Counted from the first letter of the stretch, positions 18,210 to 28,352 are shown. The stretch: 64,000 bases of DNA from an uncultured Clostridia bacterium (GCA_944376845.1 CALWDZ010000002.1:1-64000); one strand, 5' to 3'. Notes: a model not told the origin generated them from the letters alone. Translations and numbers: made by a program.

Positions 18210-20603
18210 ATGAAAGTAACATTAAAATGGCTTAAAGATTTTATTGATATAGATTTATCTCCAGAGGAACTTGCAGAAAAGTTGACAAATTCTGGCAATG
18301 AAGTCGAGGAAATCATATATCAAGATAGATATTTAAAAAATGTTGTTGTAGGCAAAATTCTAGAAATAGAAAAACATCCTAATGCCGACAAACTTGTTGT
18401 TTGCAAAGTGGATATAGGAGAAATTACACAAATAGTAACAGCAGCAACGAATATAAAGGTTGGTGACAAAGTTCCCGTTTCACTTCCAGGAGCAAATTTG
18501 GCTAATGGTATTCATATTGAGAAATCAAAATTGCGTGGAGTGGAATCAATTGGTATGTTTTGTTCCATCGAGGAACTTGGCGTAACAGATTATGATGGAG
18601 AAGCCAATGGCATAATGATTTTGGATGACGATGCTGTAGTCGGTGAACCAATCGCAAAAGCGTTACTCATGGATGATGTCATTTTTGATATAAATGTAAC
18701 TGCAAATAGACCAGACTGTATGAGTATTATCGGTATCGCACGAGAGATAAGCGCTCTCACAAAAAAACCACTGAAAAAACAAGATTTGTATTATGAACCT
18801 TGCAATGACGATGATATTGCAAATTATATCGATGTTATTGTAGAAAATGAAGAATTATGCCCAAGATATATGGCTTGCGCCGTTAAAGATATAAAAATTG
18901 AAAAATCTCCTAAGTGGCTTAGAGCAAGGCTGGTATCGGTAGGAATAAAACCAATAAATAACATAGTAGATATAACAAATTATGTTTTAGTTGAATATGG
19001 TCAACCTATGCATGTTTTCGACTATAAATATCTTGAAGGTAAAAAAATAATAGTAAGACCCGCAAGGAACGGAGAACACATTTTGGCATTGAACCACAAT
19101 GAATACAATCTAGATGATTCAAACCTTTGTGTTTGTGATGCAGTAAAACCAGTTGTAATTGCTGGTATTATAGGAGGAATGAATAGTTGTGTTGAATCAA
19201 CAACCACAACAACCATTTTTGAAAGTGCATGTTTTGATAGGGCAAGCATAAGAAGAACTAGCAGGAAAATCGGTGTTAGAACAGATTCTACTGCAAGATT
19301 TGAAAAGGGTGTTGATTGTTCTCTTCAACCACTTGGAATGGAAAGAGCATTAAATTTAATTTACCAATTAAAAGCAGGAAAAATAGTAAAAGGCAAAATT
19401 GATACAATCAAGGAGCAACCAAAAGATAAAACTTTGACTTTTTCATTATCTAAAATATATAAACTTCTTGGAATTGAGATTCCAAAAAATGATGTGATTG
19501 ACATTTTAAACAACCTTGGAATAAAATCATCCATACAAAACGATGAATTAACATGCATTGTTCCATATTTTAGACAAGATATAGAGCGTTATTCTGATAT
19601 TGCAGAAGAAATAATACGTATTTATGGCTATTCAGTTTACGACAAAATTGACGCGAAACCACTAAGTGGCACAAGTGTCACAATAGGAAAACATGATAAA
19701 GTTTTATATCTCGCAAGGAGCCTAAAAAAACAATTATGTTCATATGGTTTTTACGAATGCGTAAACTTTTCAATTTGTTCAATAGATGATAGAGATAAAT
19801 TACTCATAAATCCAAACGACAAGTTGTATAACATGATAAAAATTGCCAATCCAATAAGTGAAGATATCGGCTATCTTCGTACAACAATGGCAAATTCCAT
19901 GTTTAATACAGTGGCGTATAATTTATCAAGAAAAAATTCAGATTTCCGTTTATTTGAAGTTGGTAGGGTATATTTACCAAATGAATTGCCTTTAAAACAG
20001 TTACCAGAAGAAATAAATATTCTTTCATTTTGTAGTGTTTACAAAAATGATGATTTCTTCGTATTTAAAGGTATTATAGAAAACTTACTAAGAGATTTTG
20101 ATTTGCCATATTATCTAGAGTATTCAACAAAAAGTTATCTTCATAGTGGAATGAGTGCGGATATTATAGATAGAAGAACAAATACTTGCATCGGTAGTTT
20201 TGGAAAAGTTCATCCAAAAGTTATTGAAAATTTTGATTTGGCACAAAACACTTATTATGGTGAATTGAATTTAGACATTTTAACAAATTGTCCAGAGAAA
20301 AAACATAGTATACAAACTATTTCTAAATTCCCATATGTAGATAGAGATTTGGCTATAGTGTGCGATGAAAGTGTAACTATTAGTGAGATTTTGCAATGCG
20401 TCAAAAAATCTTGTGGTAAATTTTATCATAGTGCAAAAGTTTTTGATATTTATAGAGGTGCTGAATTAAACAACAAGAAAAGCGTAGCCTTTTCAATTAA
20501 ACTTGAAAGCAAAGATAAAACCCTTACTGATGAAGAAATTAACCAAATCATAAACAAAATTTTAAAAGACTTAGAATTTAAGTTAAAAGCGGTGCTTAGA
20601 TGA
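18210..20603 (+). CDS. pheT: Phenylalanine-tRNA ligase beta subunit
   Basis: Editing and tRNA-binding subunit. Domain order is canonical: EMAP-like tRNA-binding domain (about 40-150, VVVGKILEIEKHPNADKL), B3/4 editing domain (about 210-380), B5 (about 400-475), the class II-like core and a C-terminal FDX-ACB anticodon-binding domain (about 705-797). Length 797 is normal. It follows pheS by nine bases and overlaps the cysteine desulfurase gene by four. Confidence 0.97.
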   Translation: MKVTLKWLKDFIDIDLSPEELAEKLTNSGNEVEEIIYQDRYLKNVVVGKILEIEKHPNADKLVVCKVDIGEITQIVTAATNIKVGDKVPVSLPGANLANGIHIEKSKLRGVESIGMFCSIEELGVTDYDGEANGIMILDDDAVVGEPIAKALLMDDVIFDINVTANRPDCMSIIGIAREISALTKKPLKKQDLYYEPCNDDDIANYIDVIVENEELCPRYMACAVKDIKIEKSPKWLRARLVSVGIKPINNIVDITNYVLVEYGQPMHVFDYKYLEGKKIIVRPARNGEHILALNHNEYNLDDSNLCVCDAVKPVVIAGIIGGMNSCVESTTTTTIFESACFDRASIRRTSRKIGVRTDSTARFEKGVDCSLQPLGMERALNLIYQLKAGKIVKGKIDTIKEQPKDKTLTFSLSKIYKLLGIEIPKNDVIDILNNLGIKSSIQNDELTCIVPYFRQDIERYSDIAEEIIRIYGYSVYDKIDAKPLSGTSVTIGKHDKVLYLARSLKKQLCSYGFYECVNFSICSIDDRDKLLINPNDKLYNMIKIANPISEDIGYLRTTMANSMFNTVAYNLSRKNSDFRLFEVGRVYLPNELPLKQLPEEINILSFCSVYKNDDFFVFKGIIENLLRDFDLPYYLEYSTKSYLHSGMSADIIDRRTNTCIGSFGKVHPKVIENFDLAQNTYYGELNLDILTNCPEKKHSIQTISKFPYVDRDLAIVCDESVTISEILQCVKKSCGKFYHSAKVFDIYRGAELNNKKSVAFSIKLESKDKTLTDEEINQIINKILKDLEFKLKAVLR

Positions 20604-21724
20604 TATATCTTGATAATGCATCTACAACACAAATGTCCACAAAAGCACTTGAAGTCTATAAAAAATATGCGATAGATGATTTTTATAATCCATCAGCCGT
20701 TTATGATAAAGCAGTTAAGATTAATAATGATATTCACTCCGCCAAAGAAAAAGTTAAAAGTGTACTTGGTGCACCTTATGGAGAAGTAATCTTTACATCA
20801 ACTGCAACAGAAGCCAACAATTTGGCAATTTTTGGATGCCTAAAATCTAACTTTAAAAAAGTCGTTTTATCTTCTGCAGAGCATGCTTCGGTATACAATG
20901 TTGGAAAAAAACTTGAAGAACGAGGCATAAATGTTGAATACTGTCCGCTGCAACAAAATGGTGAAATAGATTATAATGAATTAGAAAATATTTTGGATGA
21001 GAATACCAATTTGATATCAATAATTCATGTAAGCAATGAAACCGGTGCTATTAATAACTTAAAGAAAATAAATGAAATAAGAAATAGAAAATGTAAAAAT
21101 GCTATATTTCACGCAGATGGCGTTCAGGCTTTTTCAAAAGTTAATGTCAATTTAAGTTATTTTGGCGTAGATATGTACACAATAAGTTCGCATAAGATTT
21201 TTGGACCAAAAGGAATTGCATGCTTATATGTTAATAAGGGAATAAATTTAAAACCTCAAATTTTTGGTGGTGGACAGGAAGACAATATTCGCTCTGGTAC
21301 AGAAAATGTACCAGCAATAATGGCATTTATGTCGGCTATTGATGAAATTGGCGACATAAACAAAAATTATGAATATGTGAATAAATTAAGGAATGCATTC
21401 ATTTCAAATTTAAAAGACACTGCAGTAAAAATTAACGAGTCAAAAAATAATTCACCTTATATTTTAAGTTTATGTTTTCCAGGCGTAAACGGAGAGACTT
21501 TAGTCCATATGATGGAACAAAATCAAATTTATATAAGCACTGGTAGTGCATGTTCAAGTCATAGGTCAGGTAATAGAGTACTTAGTGCCATGTCTTTACC
21601 AGACAATCTTGTTAAAGGTTGTGTTAGAATTAGTTTTTCTAAACACAATACCATTGATGAAGTAACTTTCGCTTCAAAAACACTTAAAGATTGCTATTTA
21701 AAGTTAGTAAATACACTGAGGTAA
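20600..21724 (+). CDS. Cysteine desulfurase (NifS/IscS family)
   Basis: PLP enzyme that mobilises sulfur from cysteine as a persulfide. The PLP lysine is in SSHKIFGPKG near residue 197 and the active cysteine in STGSACSSHRSG near 316. Length 374 is typical. It is followed three bases later by thiI, the arrangement known from Bacillus nifZ-thiI, where the desulfurase supplies sulfur for 4-thiouridine in tRNA. Because it overlaps pheT by ATGA, it is probably under the same Phe T-box. Confidence 0.93.
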   Translation: MIYLDNASTTQMSTKALEVYKKYAIDDFYNPSAVYDKAVKINNDIHSAKEKVKSVLGAPYGEVIFTSTATEANNLAIFGCLKSNFKKVVLSSAEHASVYNVGKKLEERGINVEYCPLQQNGEIDYNELENILDENTNLISIIHVSNETGAINNLKKINEIRNRKCKNAIFHADGVQAFSKVNVNLSYFGVDMYTISSHKIFGPKGIACLYVNKGINLKPQIFGGGQEDNIRSGTENVPAIMAFMSAIDEIGDINKNYEYVNKLRNAFISNLKDTAVKINESKNNSPYILSLCFPGVNGETLVHMMEQNQIYISTGSACSSHRSGNRVLSAMSLPDNLVKGCVRISFSKHNTIDEVTFASKTLKDCYLKLVNTLR

Positions 21725-21727
21725 AAA

Positions 21728-22882
21728 ATGAATAATGTTATTCTTCTTCGTTTTGGAGAATTGTATTTAAAGGGGAAAAACAGGGGTTATTTTGAAAAAA
21801 CACTAATCTCTAATATTAAACATAGTTTAAAAACTTTGCCATGTATGGTAGAAAAGAGCAATGGCAGATATTTTATTACACATTATGATGAAATGCAGGA
21901 AATACAATTAATTGACAAGTTAACTAAGGTATTTGGACTTGTATCATTATCAAGAGCGGTTGAAATTCCAAGTGATATAGATGAAATAATAAACTATGTG
22001 TCCAACTTAAACATAAATTCAAAAACATTTAGAGTTTCAGTAAATAGGGCAGATAAAAATTTCCCAATAAAATCCAATGATTTTGAAAAACAACTTGGTA
22101 GCATAATACTTAAAAAGAATAAAGATTTAAAAGTAGATTTAAAAAATTTTGAAACCGAAGTTATGGTTGATATTCGAGAAAATGGCAACACATACATTTC
22201 AACAGATAAAATTAGTTGTGCTGGTGGTATGCCATTATCCACAGCAGGCAAAGGACTTTTACTTCTTAGTGGAGGCATAGACAGTCCAGTTGCTGGTTAT
22301 ATGATAGCAAGAAGAGGATTAAGTTTATCGGCAGTACATTTTTATAGTTTTCCATATACGAGCGAACAAGCAAAACAAAAAGTTATAACACTTGCGAATA
22401 AGCTTACTGATTATGTTGGACATATCACGCTTTATATGTGCAAATTCACACATATACAAGAAGAAATTCATAAGCATTGTGCACCAGAATATATGATTAC
22501 AATAATGCGAAGATTTATGATGAAAATCGCTGCCAAACTATGTAAACAATATAATCTAAAGGCGATAATAACTGGCGAAAATTTAGGACAAGTTGCAAGC
22601 CAAACCGTTGAAAGTATGACAGTTACAAATTTTGCACAAACTGAATTTCCTATATTTAGACCGCTTATAGGTTTTGATAAACAAGATATTACTTCAATTG
22701 CAGAAAAAATAGGTACTCTTGAAACATCAATTTTGCCATATGAAGATTGTTGTACAGTATTCTTACCTAAAAATCCTATCATTAAGCCTAAACTTGATAA
22801 AGTTGTTTATGAAGAGAATAAACTTAACATAGATTCACTAATTGATGAGGCACTCAAACAAATTGAAATTTTAGAAATTTAA
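21728..22882 (+). CDS. thiI: tRNA 4-thiouridine synthase ThiI
   Basis: Adenylates U8 of tRNA and transfers sulfur from the partner desulfurase. The ferredoxin-like and THUMP regions cover about residues 1-165. The ATP pyrophosphatase P-loop is LLSGGIDSPVAGY near 178, and EDCCTVFLPKNP near 338 is the conserved cysteine region. No C-terminal rhodanese domain is present, as in most Gram-positive ThiI. Length 384 fits. It is the last gene of the pheS-pheT-desulfurase-thiI run. Confidence 0.95.
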   Translation: MNNVILLRFGELYLKGKNRGYFEKTLISNIKHSLKTLPCMVEKSNGRYFITHYDEMQEIQLIDKLTKVFGLVSLSRAVEIPSDIDEIINYVSNLNINSKTFRVSVNRADKNFPIKSNDFEKQLGSIILKKNKDLKVDLKNFETEVMVDIRENGNTYISTDKISCAGGMPLSTAGKGLLLLSGGIDSPVAGYMIARRGLSLSAVHFYSFPYTSEQAKQKVITLANKLTDYVGHITLYMCKFTHIQEEIHKHCAPEYMITIMRRFMMKIAAKLCKQYNLKAIITGENLGQVASQTVESMTVTNFAQTEFPIFRPLIGFDKQDITSIAEKIGTLETSILPYEDCCTVFLPKNPIIKPKLDKVVYEENKLNIDSLIDEALKQIEILEI

Positions 22883-22890
22883 AATTTCGG

Positions 22891-22920
22891 TTGACAAGAC
22901 TGCATAAAGTAAACTAAACT
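22891..22920 (+). promoter_or_regulatory. Probable sigma-A promoter of rny
   Basis: A perfect TTGACA at 22891-22896 and TAAACT at 22915-22920 are separated by 18 bases. An AT-rich inverted repeat around 22865-22888, GAAATTTTA/TTAAAATTTC, lies just upstream without a U-tract. Confidence 0.5.
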
Positions 22921-22982
22921 TATATTGTTGATTAAAATTAGCGATAAATTTAGTCGAACATATATAAAAGAGGTAAAAAATA

Positions 22983-24575
22983 ATGAACAATTTTATTAGT
23001 GCACTATGTGCAGTTAGTACAATTGTTTCTGTTTTTATCGGTATTGGTGCATTAATAGTTGGTATTGTTGGTGGCTACTTTGCCACATATTTAATCAATA
23101 CAAAAAAAATGGCGAAAGGCAAACAGAAAGCCGTTAAAATACTAGAAGAGGCATATGCTGAAGCCAAAACGGTAAAAAAAGAAGCAATTTTAGAAGCGAA
23201 AGAAGAAATTCACAAACAAAGGCTTGAGTTTGATAAAGAAGTAAAAGATAGAAGACTTGAACTTCAACGTACCGAAGATAGATTATCACAAAAAGAAGAC
23301 TTTATTGATAAGAAAGATTTAAATTTAGATAAAAAACAAGAAGACCTTGAAAATCAGAAAAAAGTTCTAGATGACAAACTTTTAAAAGTCAATGACGAAC
23401 TAGCAAAACAAGAAGAAATTAAAAAAGATATGATCAATCAACTTGAAAAAGTTGCATCCTTAAAGCGTGAAGAAGCTAAAGAAATATTAGTAAATTCAAT
23501 GGTAGAAGACGCAAGAAAAGACGCATATAAATTGGTCAAAACTATAGAAGAAAATGCCACAAATGAAGCGCAAAAGAAAGCACAAAATATAGTAAGTCTT
23601 GCTATTCAAAAATGTGCAACAGACATGACAAGCGAAGTAACTGTAACATCTGTTGCAATCCCAAATGATGATATGAAAGGTAGAATTATTGGACGTGAAG
23701 GTAGAAATATTCATGCTATTGAAAATGCAACTGGCGTTGATTTAATTGTTGACGATACACCTGAATTAATCACAATTTCGTGCTTTGATCCTATTAGAAG
23801 GGAAGTTGCAAGACTAGCGCTTGAGAAACTTATTTTAGATGGCAGAATTCATCCAACAAGGATTGAAGAAATTGTACAAAAAGTTCAAAAGGATGTTGAA
23901 CAAAGTATTAAAGAAGCGGGAGGAGAGGCAGTTGAGGACGCGGGAATATACAATATGCATCCAGAACTTGTGAAAATTTTAGGTAGATTAAAATATAGGA
24001 CAAGTTATGGACAAAATGTATTAAAACATAGTCTAGAAACATGTTATATTGCGGGTCTTTTGGCTGCAGAAGTAGGAGCGGATGTAAAAATCGCTAAACG
24101 TGGCGGACTATTACATGATATAGGAAAAGCATTAGACCACGAACTTGAAGGTACACATGTTTCTATTGGTGTTGATTTAGCTAAAAAATACAAAGAATCT
24201 CCAGAAGTTATTCATTGCATTGAAGCTCATCATTTTGGTGTTGAATTTCATAGTGTTGAGGCAATTCTTGTACAAGTTGCAGATGCAATATCCAGTTCAA
24301 GACCAGGGGCAAGACGTGAAACACTAGATACTTATGTAAAACGTCTAGAGAAACTTGAAGAAATTGCCAACTCATTTAATGGTGTTGAAAAGTCTTATGC
24401 AATTCAAGCAGGTAGAGAGGTTAGAATTATTGTTAAGCCAGAAGAAATTTCAGATGCAGATGCTATGTTCTTAGCAAAAGATGTGGCTAAAAAAATAGAA
24501 GACGAAATGGAATATCCTGGTCAAATCAAAGTCAATGTAATTCGTGAAAGCAGATTTCAAGAAATAGCAAAATAA
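22983..24575 (+). CDS. rny: Ribonuclease Y
   Basis: Membrane-anchored endoribonuclease that starts mRNA decay in Firmicutes. Domain order: one N-terminal membrane helix (about 5-38), a long charged coiled coil (about 45-190), a KH domain ([15 protein letters not shown] near 236) and an HD domain with [12 protein letters not shown] (near 376) holding the metal-binding His-Asp pair. Length 530 is slightly above the typical 520. It follows thiI after 100 bases with its own promoter and ends at a terminator. Confidence 0.97.
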   Translation: MNNFISALCAVSTIVSVFIGIGALIVGIVGGYFATYLINTKKMAKGKQKAVKILEEAYAEAKTVKKEAILEAKEEIHKQRLEFDKEVKDRRLELQRTEDRLSQKEDFIDKKDLNLDKKQEDLENQKKVLDDKLLKVNDELAKQEEIKKDMINQLEKVASLKREEAKEILVNSMVEDARKDAYKLVKTIEENATNEAQKKAQNIVSLAIQKCATDMTSEVTVTSVAIPNDDMKGRIIGREGRNIHAIENATGVDLIVDDTPELITISCFDPIRREVARLALEKLILDGRIHPTRIEEIVQKVQKDVEQSIKEAGGEAVEDAGIYNMHPELVKILGRLKYRTSYGQNVLKHSLETCYIAGLLAAEVGADVKIAKRGGLLHDIGKALDHELEGTHVSIGVDLAKKYKESPEVIHCIEAHHFGVEFHSVEAILVQVADAISSSRPGARRETLDTYVKRLEKLEEIANSFNGVEKSYAIQAGREVRIIVKPEEISDADAMFLAKDVAKKIEDEMEYPGQIKVNVIRESRFQEIAK

Positions 24576-24603
24576 AAACGGCAACATGCCGTTTTTATTT
24601 TTT
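24574..24603. terminator. Bidirectional intrinsic terminator between rny and the PadR fusion gene
   Basis: AAAAACGGCA and TGCCGTTTTT form a 10-bp stem with a three-base loop (24574-24596), followed by a T-run. The mirror strand also ends in T, serving the convergent gene. Confidence 0.9.
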
Positions 24604-26430
24604 ATTTGATAGTTTAATAATCAAATAATTCACCAATGACCACAGTGGATACAAAGTTGTCATTATACTTGTATACAATAGAGTTGTTAAGTAACTAGAT
24701 ACATTATCTATTGTCAAACCAGCTAAGACATTTACTGAACATAAAACCAAAATTGTAATTATTGACAATGTCAATTGATATAGCCAATTGTAGCGCAGAA
24801 CATTGGAAGTTAAAGTTATTGCATTTCGTTGTTTATAATATTTAAAAATATATAATGCATCTATCAAAACGAAAATCATTGGAATTATAAGATACAGAAA
24901 ATTCCAGGAGGGTTGGGATGTTCTAAGTACACAGAACATAACAATAGATAAAATTATAGATAGGGCAGTAACGACACTAAATGAAACACAATTTAGCCAA
25001 TTTATTTTAACATATTTTTGCATATTTGTTTTACTATTGTTTGTGTATGTACTAAATTTCAAGTTGATTTTTTTATAGTATTTCTCTAAATCATATAAAT
25101 TTTTAATATTTTGATTTTGCCGAGAAACCGCTTCTTCGACATATTCGTCATTATAAGGTTGTTCTAGTCCAGTGTTTTCTTCAACAATTTGCGATTGTTC
25201 CTCGTCTTGTTCGTTTAGTTTCTCTTTCTTTAACTTTTCATCTAAAAATGATGTATAATTTTTTGTAATTTGTTCAAATCTTTCAGATGTAATTTTTCTT
25301 ACTTTAGGTATATTTGTCTGTTCTGGACTACTGGTGATATATACTGCATCATCTTTCTTTTTTGGCTCTTCTTGTAGATGTGTTGGAGGTTCTTCTAGTG
25401 TTTTTAAAACAGTATTTTCATTATTAATGTCTTCATTTTTTTGTATCTCTAAATTTACAGAACCATCTAGATTTACAAAAGAAGAATCATCATTATCGAA
25501 CTTAGTATTTTGATATATTGTTTCGTTAAATTCCTTATTCTCAATTTTTTCAACGCTTTCATTTGTATCCGTTTCTATAACGTTATCAAAACTGTTATTT
25601 ATATTTTCTTGCTTGAAATTGTTTGTATATTCGATGTTTGACTGATTACTTATGTTATCATCAGGAATTGTTGGCATATCATTATCACGCATAGCCGATG
25701 CAAAACTTTTATTGTTTTTAGTTAAATTAAAAAATGCAGTTTTTATATCGATATTTTGATTTACACTGTAACTTTTAGCAACATAATTGGTTGTAATATC
25801 TTCTTGAGTAGATGAATTTGAGTTTCTAAGACTTGAAAGCATTTCTATTTTATCGCTTTCTTTTGTCTGTTTATATTCATCATCGGCTTCTTCACGAAGT
25901 TTTTTTACCTTATCAAATAATTCATCTGATGGTTCAGAAATAAGAGTAGGTGAGGTGAATAAATCATATTGAACAAAAGTTTTATTGGCAGGTTCTTTAA
26001 CGACATCTTCTTGCTTTACTTCATTTTTTGTCATATCTACAAGATTGCCTTGTTGCAAAACCGTTGTTGCTTTATACATATTACTATTATTACTATTATT
26101 ACTATTATTCGACGATGGCATATTTTTAATTGATAACAAAAACTCATTTAAATCAGTTTGCCATTTTTCTGCATACTTTTTACCATAGTCAGTAATAGAA
26201 TAGTAGTGACGCCTACCTCCAATTTCACTATCACGCCAATATGAAGATATCAATCCTTGTTCTTCCATTCTTCTAAGACTACTATAAAGTGTTGGTTGTT
26301 TTATGACAACTTTGCCATCTGTTTTTTCTTTTACAACATCAATAATCTCATAGCCGTATTTATCATTGTCAAAAAGGGTAGATAGAATAATATTAGATAA
26401 TTGTCCACGTGGTATTTCTTCTTTCAACAT
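24595..26430 (-). CDS. PadR-type regulator fused to a long acidic linker and a four-helix membrane domain
   Basis: 611 residues, about five times a normal PadR protein. Residues 1-90 form a clear PadR winged helix: PRGQLSNIILSTLF, YGYEIIDVVKE, QPTLYSSLRRMEEQGLI and GGRRHYYSITDYGK. Residues about 100-455 are a low-complexity acidic and Asn/Ser/Glu-rich linker containing NNSNNSNNSN. The last 140 residues hold four hydrophobic helices (about 477-497, 505-525, 545-570 and 580-605). This predicts a membrane-tethered DNA-binding protein. The ligand and targets are unknown. Start ATG at 26430 follows AAGGAAG. Confidence 0.85.
   Translation of the reverse strand: MLKEEIPRGQLSNIILSTLFDNDKYGYEIIDVVKEKTDGKVVIKQPTLYSSLRRMEEQGLISSYWRDSEIGGRRHYYSITDYGKKYAEKWQTDLNEFLLSIKNMPSSNNSNNSNNSNMYKATTVLQQGNLVDMTKNEVKQEDVVKEPANKTFVQYDLFTSPTLISEPSDELFDKVKKLREEADDEYKQTKESDKIEMLSSLRNSNSSTQEDITTNYVAKSYSVNQNIDIKTAFFNLTKNNKSFASAMRDNDMPTIPDDNISNQSNIEYTNNFKQENINNSFDNVIETDTNESVEKIENKEFNETIYQNTKFDNDDSSFVNLDGSVNLEIQKNEDINNENTVLKTLEEPPTHLQEEPKKKDDAVYITSSPEQTNIPKVRKITSERFEQITKNYTSFLDEKLKKEKLNEQDEEQSQIVEENTGLEQPYNDEYVEEAVSRQNQNIKNLYDLEKYYKKINLKFSTYTNNSKTNMQKYVKINWLNCVSFSVVTALSIILSIVMFCVLRTSQPSWNFLYLIIPMIFVLIDALYIFKYYKQRNAITLTSNVLRYNWLYQLTLSIITILVLCSVNVLAGLTIDNVSSYLTTLLYTSIMTTLYPLWSLVNYLIIKLSNKK
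26081..26109. repeat. Nine-base tandem repeat inside the PadR fusion gene
   Basis: Three full copies and a bit of TTACTATTA run in frame and encode the NNS repeats on the minus strand. Nine-base units change protein length without shifting the frame. Confidence 0.85.
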
Positions 26431-26558
26431 AAAAACTTCCTTTTCGACACAATTATAAAACTAAACAATGCTGAATGTCAATATTTTAGCGGTATTATGT
26501 TTTTGCATAGTATTAAATTTCGCTTTGCATAGTACCTAAAATGTAGTATTATAGTCCT

Positions 26559-27209
26559 ATGCAAAACAAAATATATATAAAGAGAAGTAGTAGAAAAAGC
26601 ATAGCATTAAAAATTGATAGTAACGGTAATATATTCGTATATTGTCCTTTAAGATATTCCACTGATAAAATCATCAATTTACTTCAAGAAAAAAAACAAT
26701 GGATTCAAACACATCTACAAAGAGTACAAGTACAAAACGAAACAAACAAAGATTTTATCTCTTACAAAAAAATCTTAATATTAGGAAAAGACTATGATAT
26801 CAAATGTTCTAATAATAAAATAAACATTGGAAATTTATATTCATTTGATTATTCAAAAGACTACATAGATGCTCTAAAAAAATGGCTTCAAAAAAGAGCA
26901 GGGGAAATACTTAAAACCAAGTTAGAATACTGGGCAAATATAATGAAAACCCCTTATAATAGGGTAGGTTTAACTTCAGCACGAAAAAAATGGGGTAGTT
27001 GTGATAATAAGCACATGATTCGCCTTAACTTTAGGTTGATAATGTTACCAATGGAATGTATTGACTATGTTTGTGTTCATGAATTGTCACATATTTTACA
27101 ACTAAATCATAGTAAAAAGTTTTGGCAGAATGTAAGCAAATATATACCAAATTATAAAGAAATAAAAAAGAGTGTGTCGCAATATTCCTTTGTTTTAAAG
27201 TTATTTTAA
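26559..27209 (+). CDS. YgjP-like zinc metallopeptidase (M48 / DUF45)
   Basis: 216 residues. The zinc site HELSHILQLNHSKKFW shows HExxH with the third histidine in NHSxxFW, the family hallmark, near residue 172. The preceding TSARKKWGSCDNKHMIRLNFRLIMLP block is also conserved in YgjP-like proteins. It has no signal peptide, so it is cytoplasmic. Substrates are not established for the family. It is a single gene, divergent from the PadR fusion and convergent with the unknown gene at 27312. Confidence 0.9.
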   Translation: MQNKIYIKRSSRKSIALKIDSNGNIFVYCPLRYSTDKIINLLQEKKQWIQTHLQRVQVQNETNKDFISYKKILILGKDYDIKCSNNKINIGNLYSFDYSKDYIDALKKWLQKRAGEILKTKLEYWANIMKTPYNRVGLTSARKKWGSCDNKHMIRLNFRLIMLPMECIDYVCVHELSHILQLNHSKKFWQNVSKYIPNYKEIKKSVSQYSFVLKLF

Positions 27210-27258
27210 ACAAAATAATTTGATAGGGGACAAATTTATTAGTTTTACAATTTATAGA

Positions 27259-27292
27259 AATTATTCGCAAAAGGCAACTTTTGCGAATAATT
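27259..27292. repeat. 15-bp perfect inverted repeat with a GCAA loop
   Basis: AATTATTCGCAAAAG at 27259-27273 and its exact complement at 27278-27292 flank GCAA, a GNRA tetraloop. It lies between two convergent genes where a terminator is expected, but neither strand has a U-tract next to the stem. Confidence 0.85.
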
Positions 27293-27311
27293 GGGCTTAT
27301 TTTCTAAATGT

Positions 27312-28274
27312 TTATAAGAATTTTGCCAAATATTTCAAAAAAGTCACAAAATCATAAATTGCTGATTGTGTTATCAAATTATCTTGATTTATTGTTTTTT
27401 GTTCATCCGTTATTGAATTAAAAGTTTGCATAGCACTGGCATTTATAAAATTTAAAAGTTTAATAAACATATCATATGGTTGATCTTCAAATAATTCATC
27501 TGGACAATTATAAAGTACACTTTCAAGTAATATTTGATTCAACGGCTTTAAATAAATGTTTCTATACAAACCATTAAAAATTCTCAGTGCAACAACAAAA
27601 TTGTTATTTGTTCTTACCTTTTTATTTTCCAAATTTTTTTCTCTGTCCTTAAATTCTACATAAATCAATTTAAGTTTTATTTCATCAAATAATGTAAACT
27701 TTTCTCCATTAGAAAAACCAATAAAAAGATTAACATTCATACCCAAATCTTCATTACAAAGCAAAACAATCCCATAATTAGAAATATAAAGCATTGTTCT
27801 ATCTGTGAATCTTTTTGCAAGTTCTTGCATAAGTTCACGTTTAAATGTTTGAAAATTATATTTGGATGGCGTTATATCATTAGTCGTTTTTTGATTTTGC
27901 TCTTGTTTCTTCTTTTTCCACCATCTTTTTTTTTGCTTATTTTGATTAGCGCTATTCCATGCTAATTTTAAACGATTAACAAATTTTTTGAAATAACTAT
28001 GATTAAACTTTATCGTTCCAAGTTCAAGTTGTGGCGATTTAATACTCATAAAAATGTCCAAAGACGAATTTTGGGTTTCTGCATTATTCAAACACTCATT
28101 TATTATTTGACATTCATAATCAGTGACCACAGGACGTAAAGCACAAATATTTTGCATCGCTTCATCTAACACGCTAAGCATAATTTGATATGCATTTTGT
28201 GTGTATGTTGAATTTATTCCTCTAGCAAATGTTTCAATATATGATTTATCAAAAGAAAAAACTTGCTTCTTCAT
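27312..28274 (-). CDS. Conserved-looking hypothetical protein
   Basis: 320 residues, no signal peptide or membrane helix. I do not recognise the family. A lysine- and tryptophan-rich stretch (KKRWWKKKK) near residue 115 splits it into an N-terminal helical half and a mixed C-terminal half. The segment LLESVLYNCPDELF near 245 and the following IKLLNFIN resemble the helical part of some nucleotidyltransferase-fold proteins, but I cannot find the GS and D-x-D catalytic signature. That link is weak. The gene is divergent from the tyrosine recombinase with 78 bases between them. Confidence 0.75.
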   Translation of the reverse strand: MKKQVFSFDKSYIETFARGINSTYTQNAYQIMLSVLDEAMQNICALRPVVTDYECQIINECLNNAETQNSSLDIFMSIKSPQLELGTIKFNHSYFKKFVNRLKLAWNSANQNKQKKRWWKKKKQEQNQKTTNDITPSKYNFQTFKRELMQELAKRFTDRTMLYISNYGIVLLCNEDLGMNVNLFIGFSNGEKFTLFDEIKLKLIYVEFKDREKNLENKKVRTNNNFVVALRIFNGLYRNIYLKPLNQILLESVLYNCPDELFEDQPYDMFIKLLNFINASAMQTFNSITDEQKTINQDNLITQSAIYDFVTFLKYLAKFL

Positions 28275-28352
28275 ATAAATATAATAAACTTAAAGACACA
28301 AAATAGTCAAATTATTATTTACAACTTGTTTTGGTTTTGTTAAAATATAACT

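Noticed and set aside
26081-26109. CRISPR-like or phage repeat
   Set aside because: Units are nine bases, adjacent, without spacers, and in frame with a protein linker.
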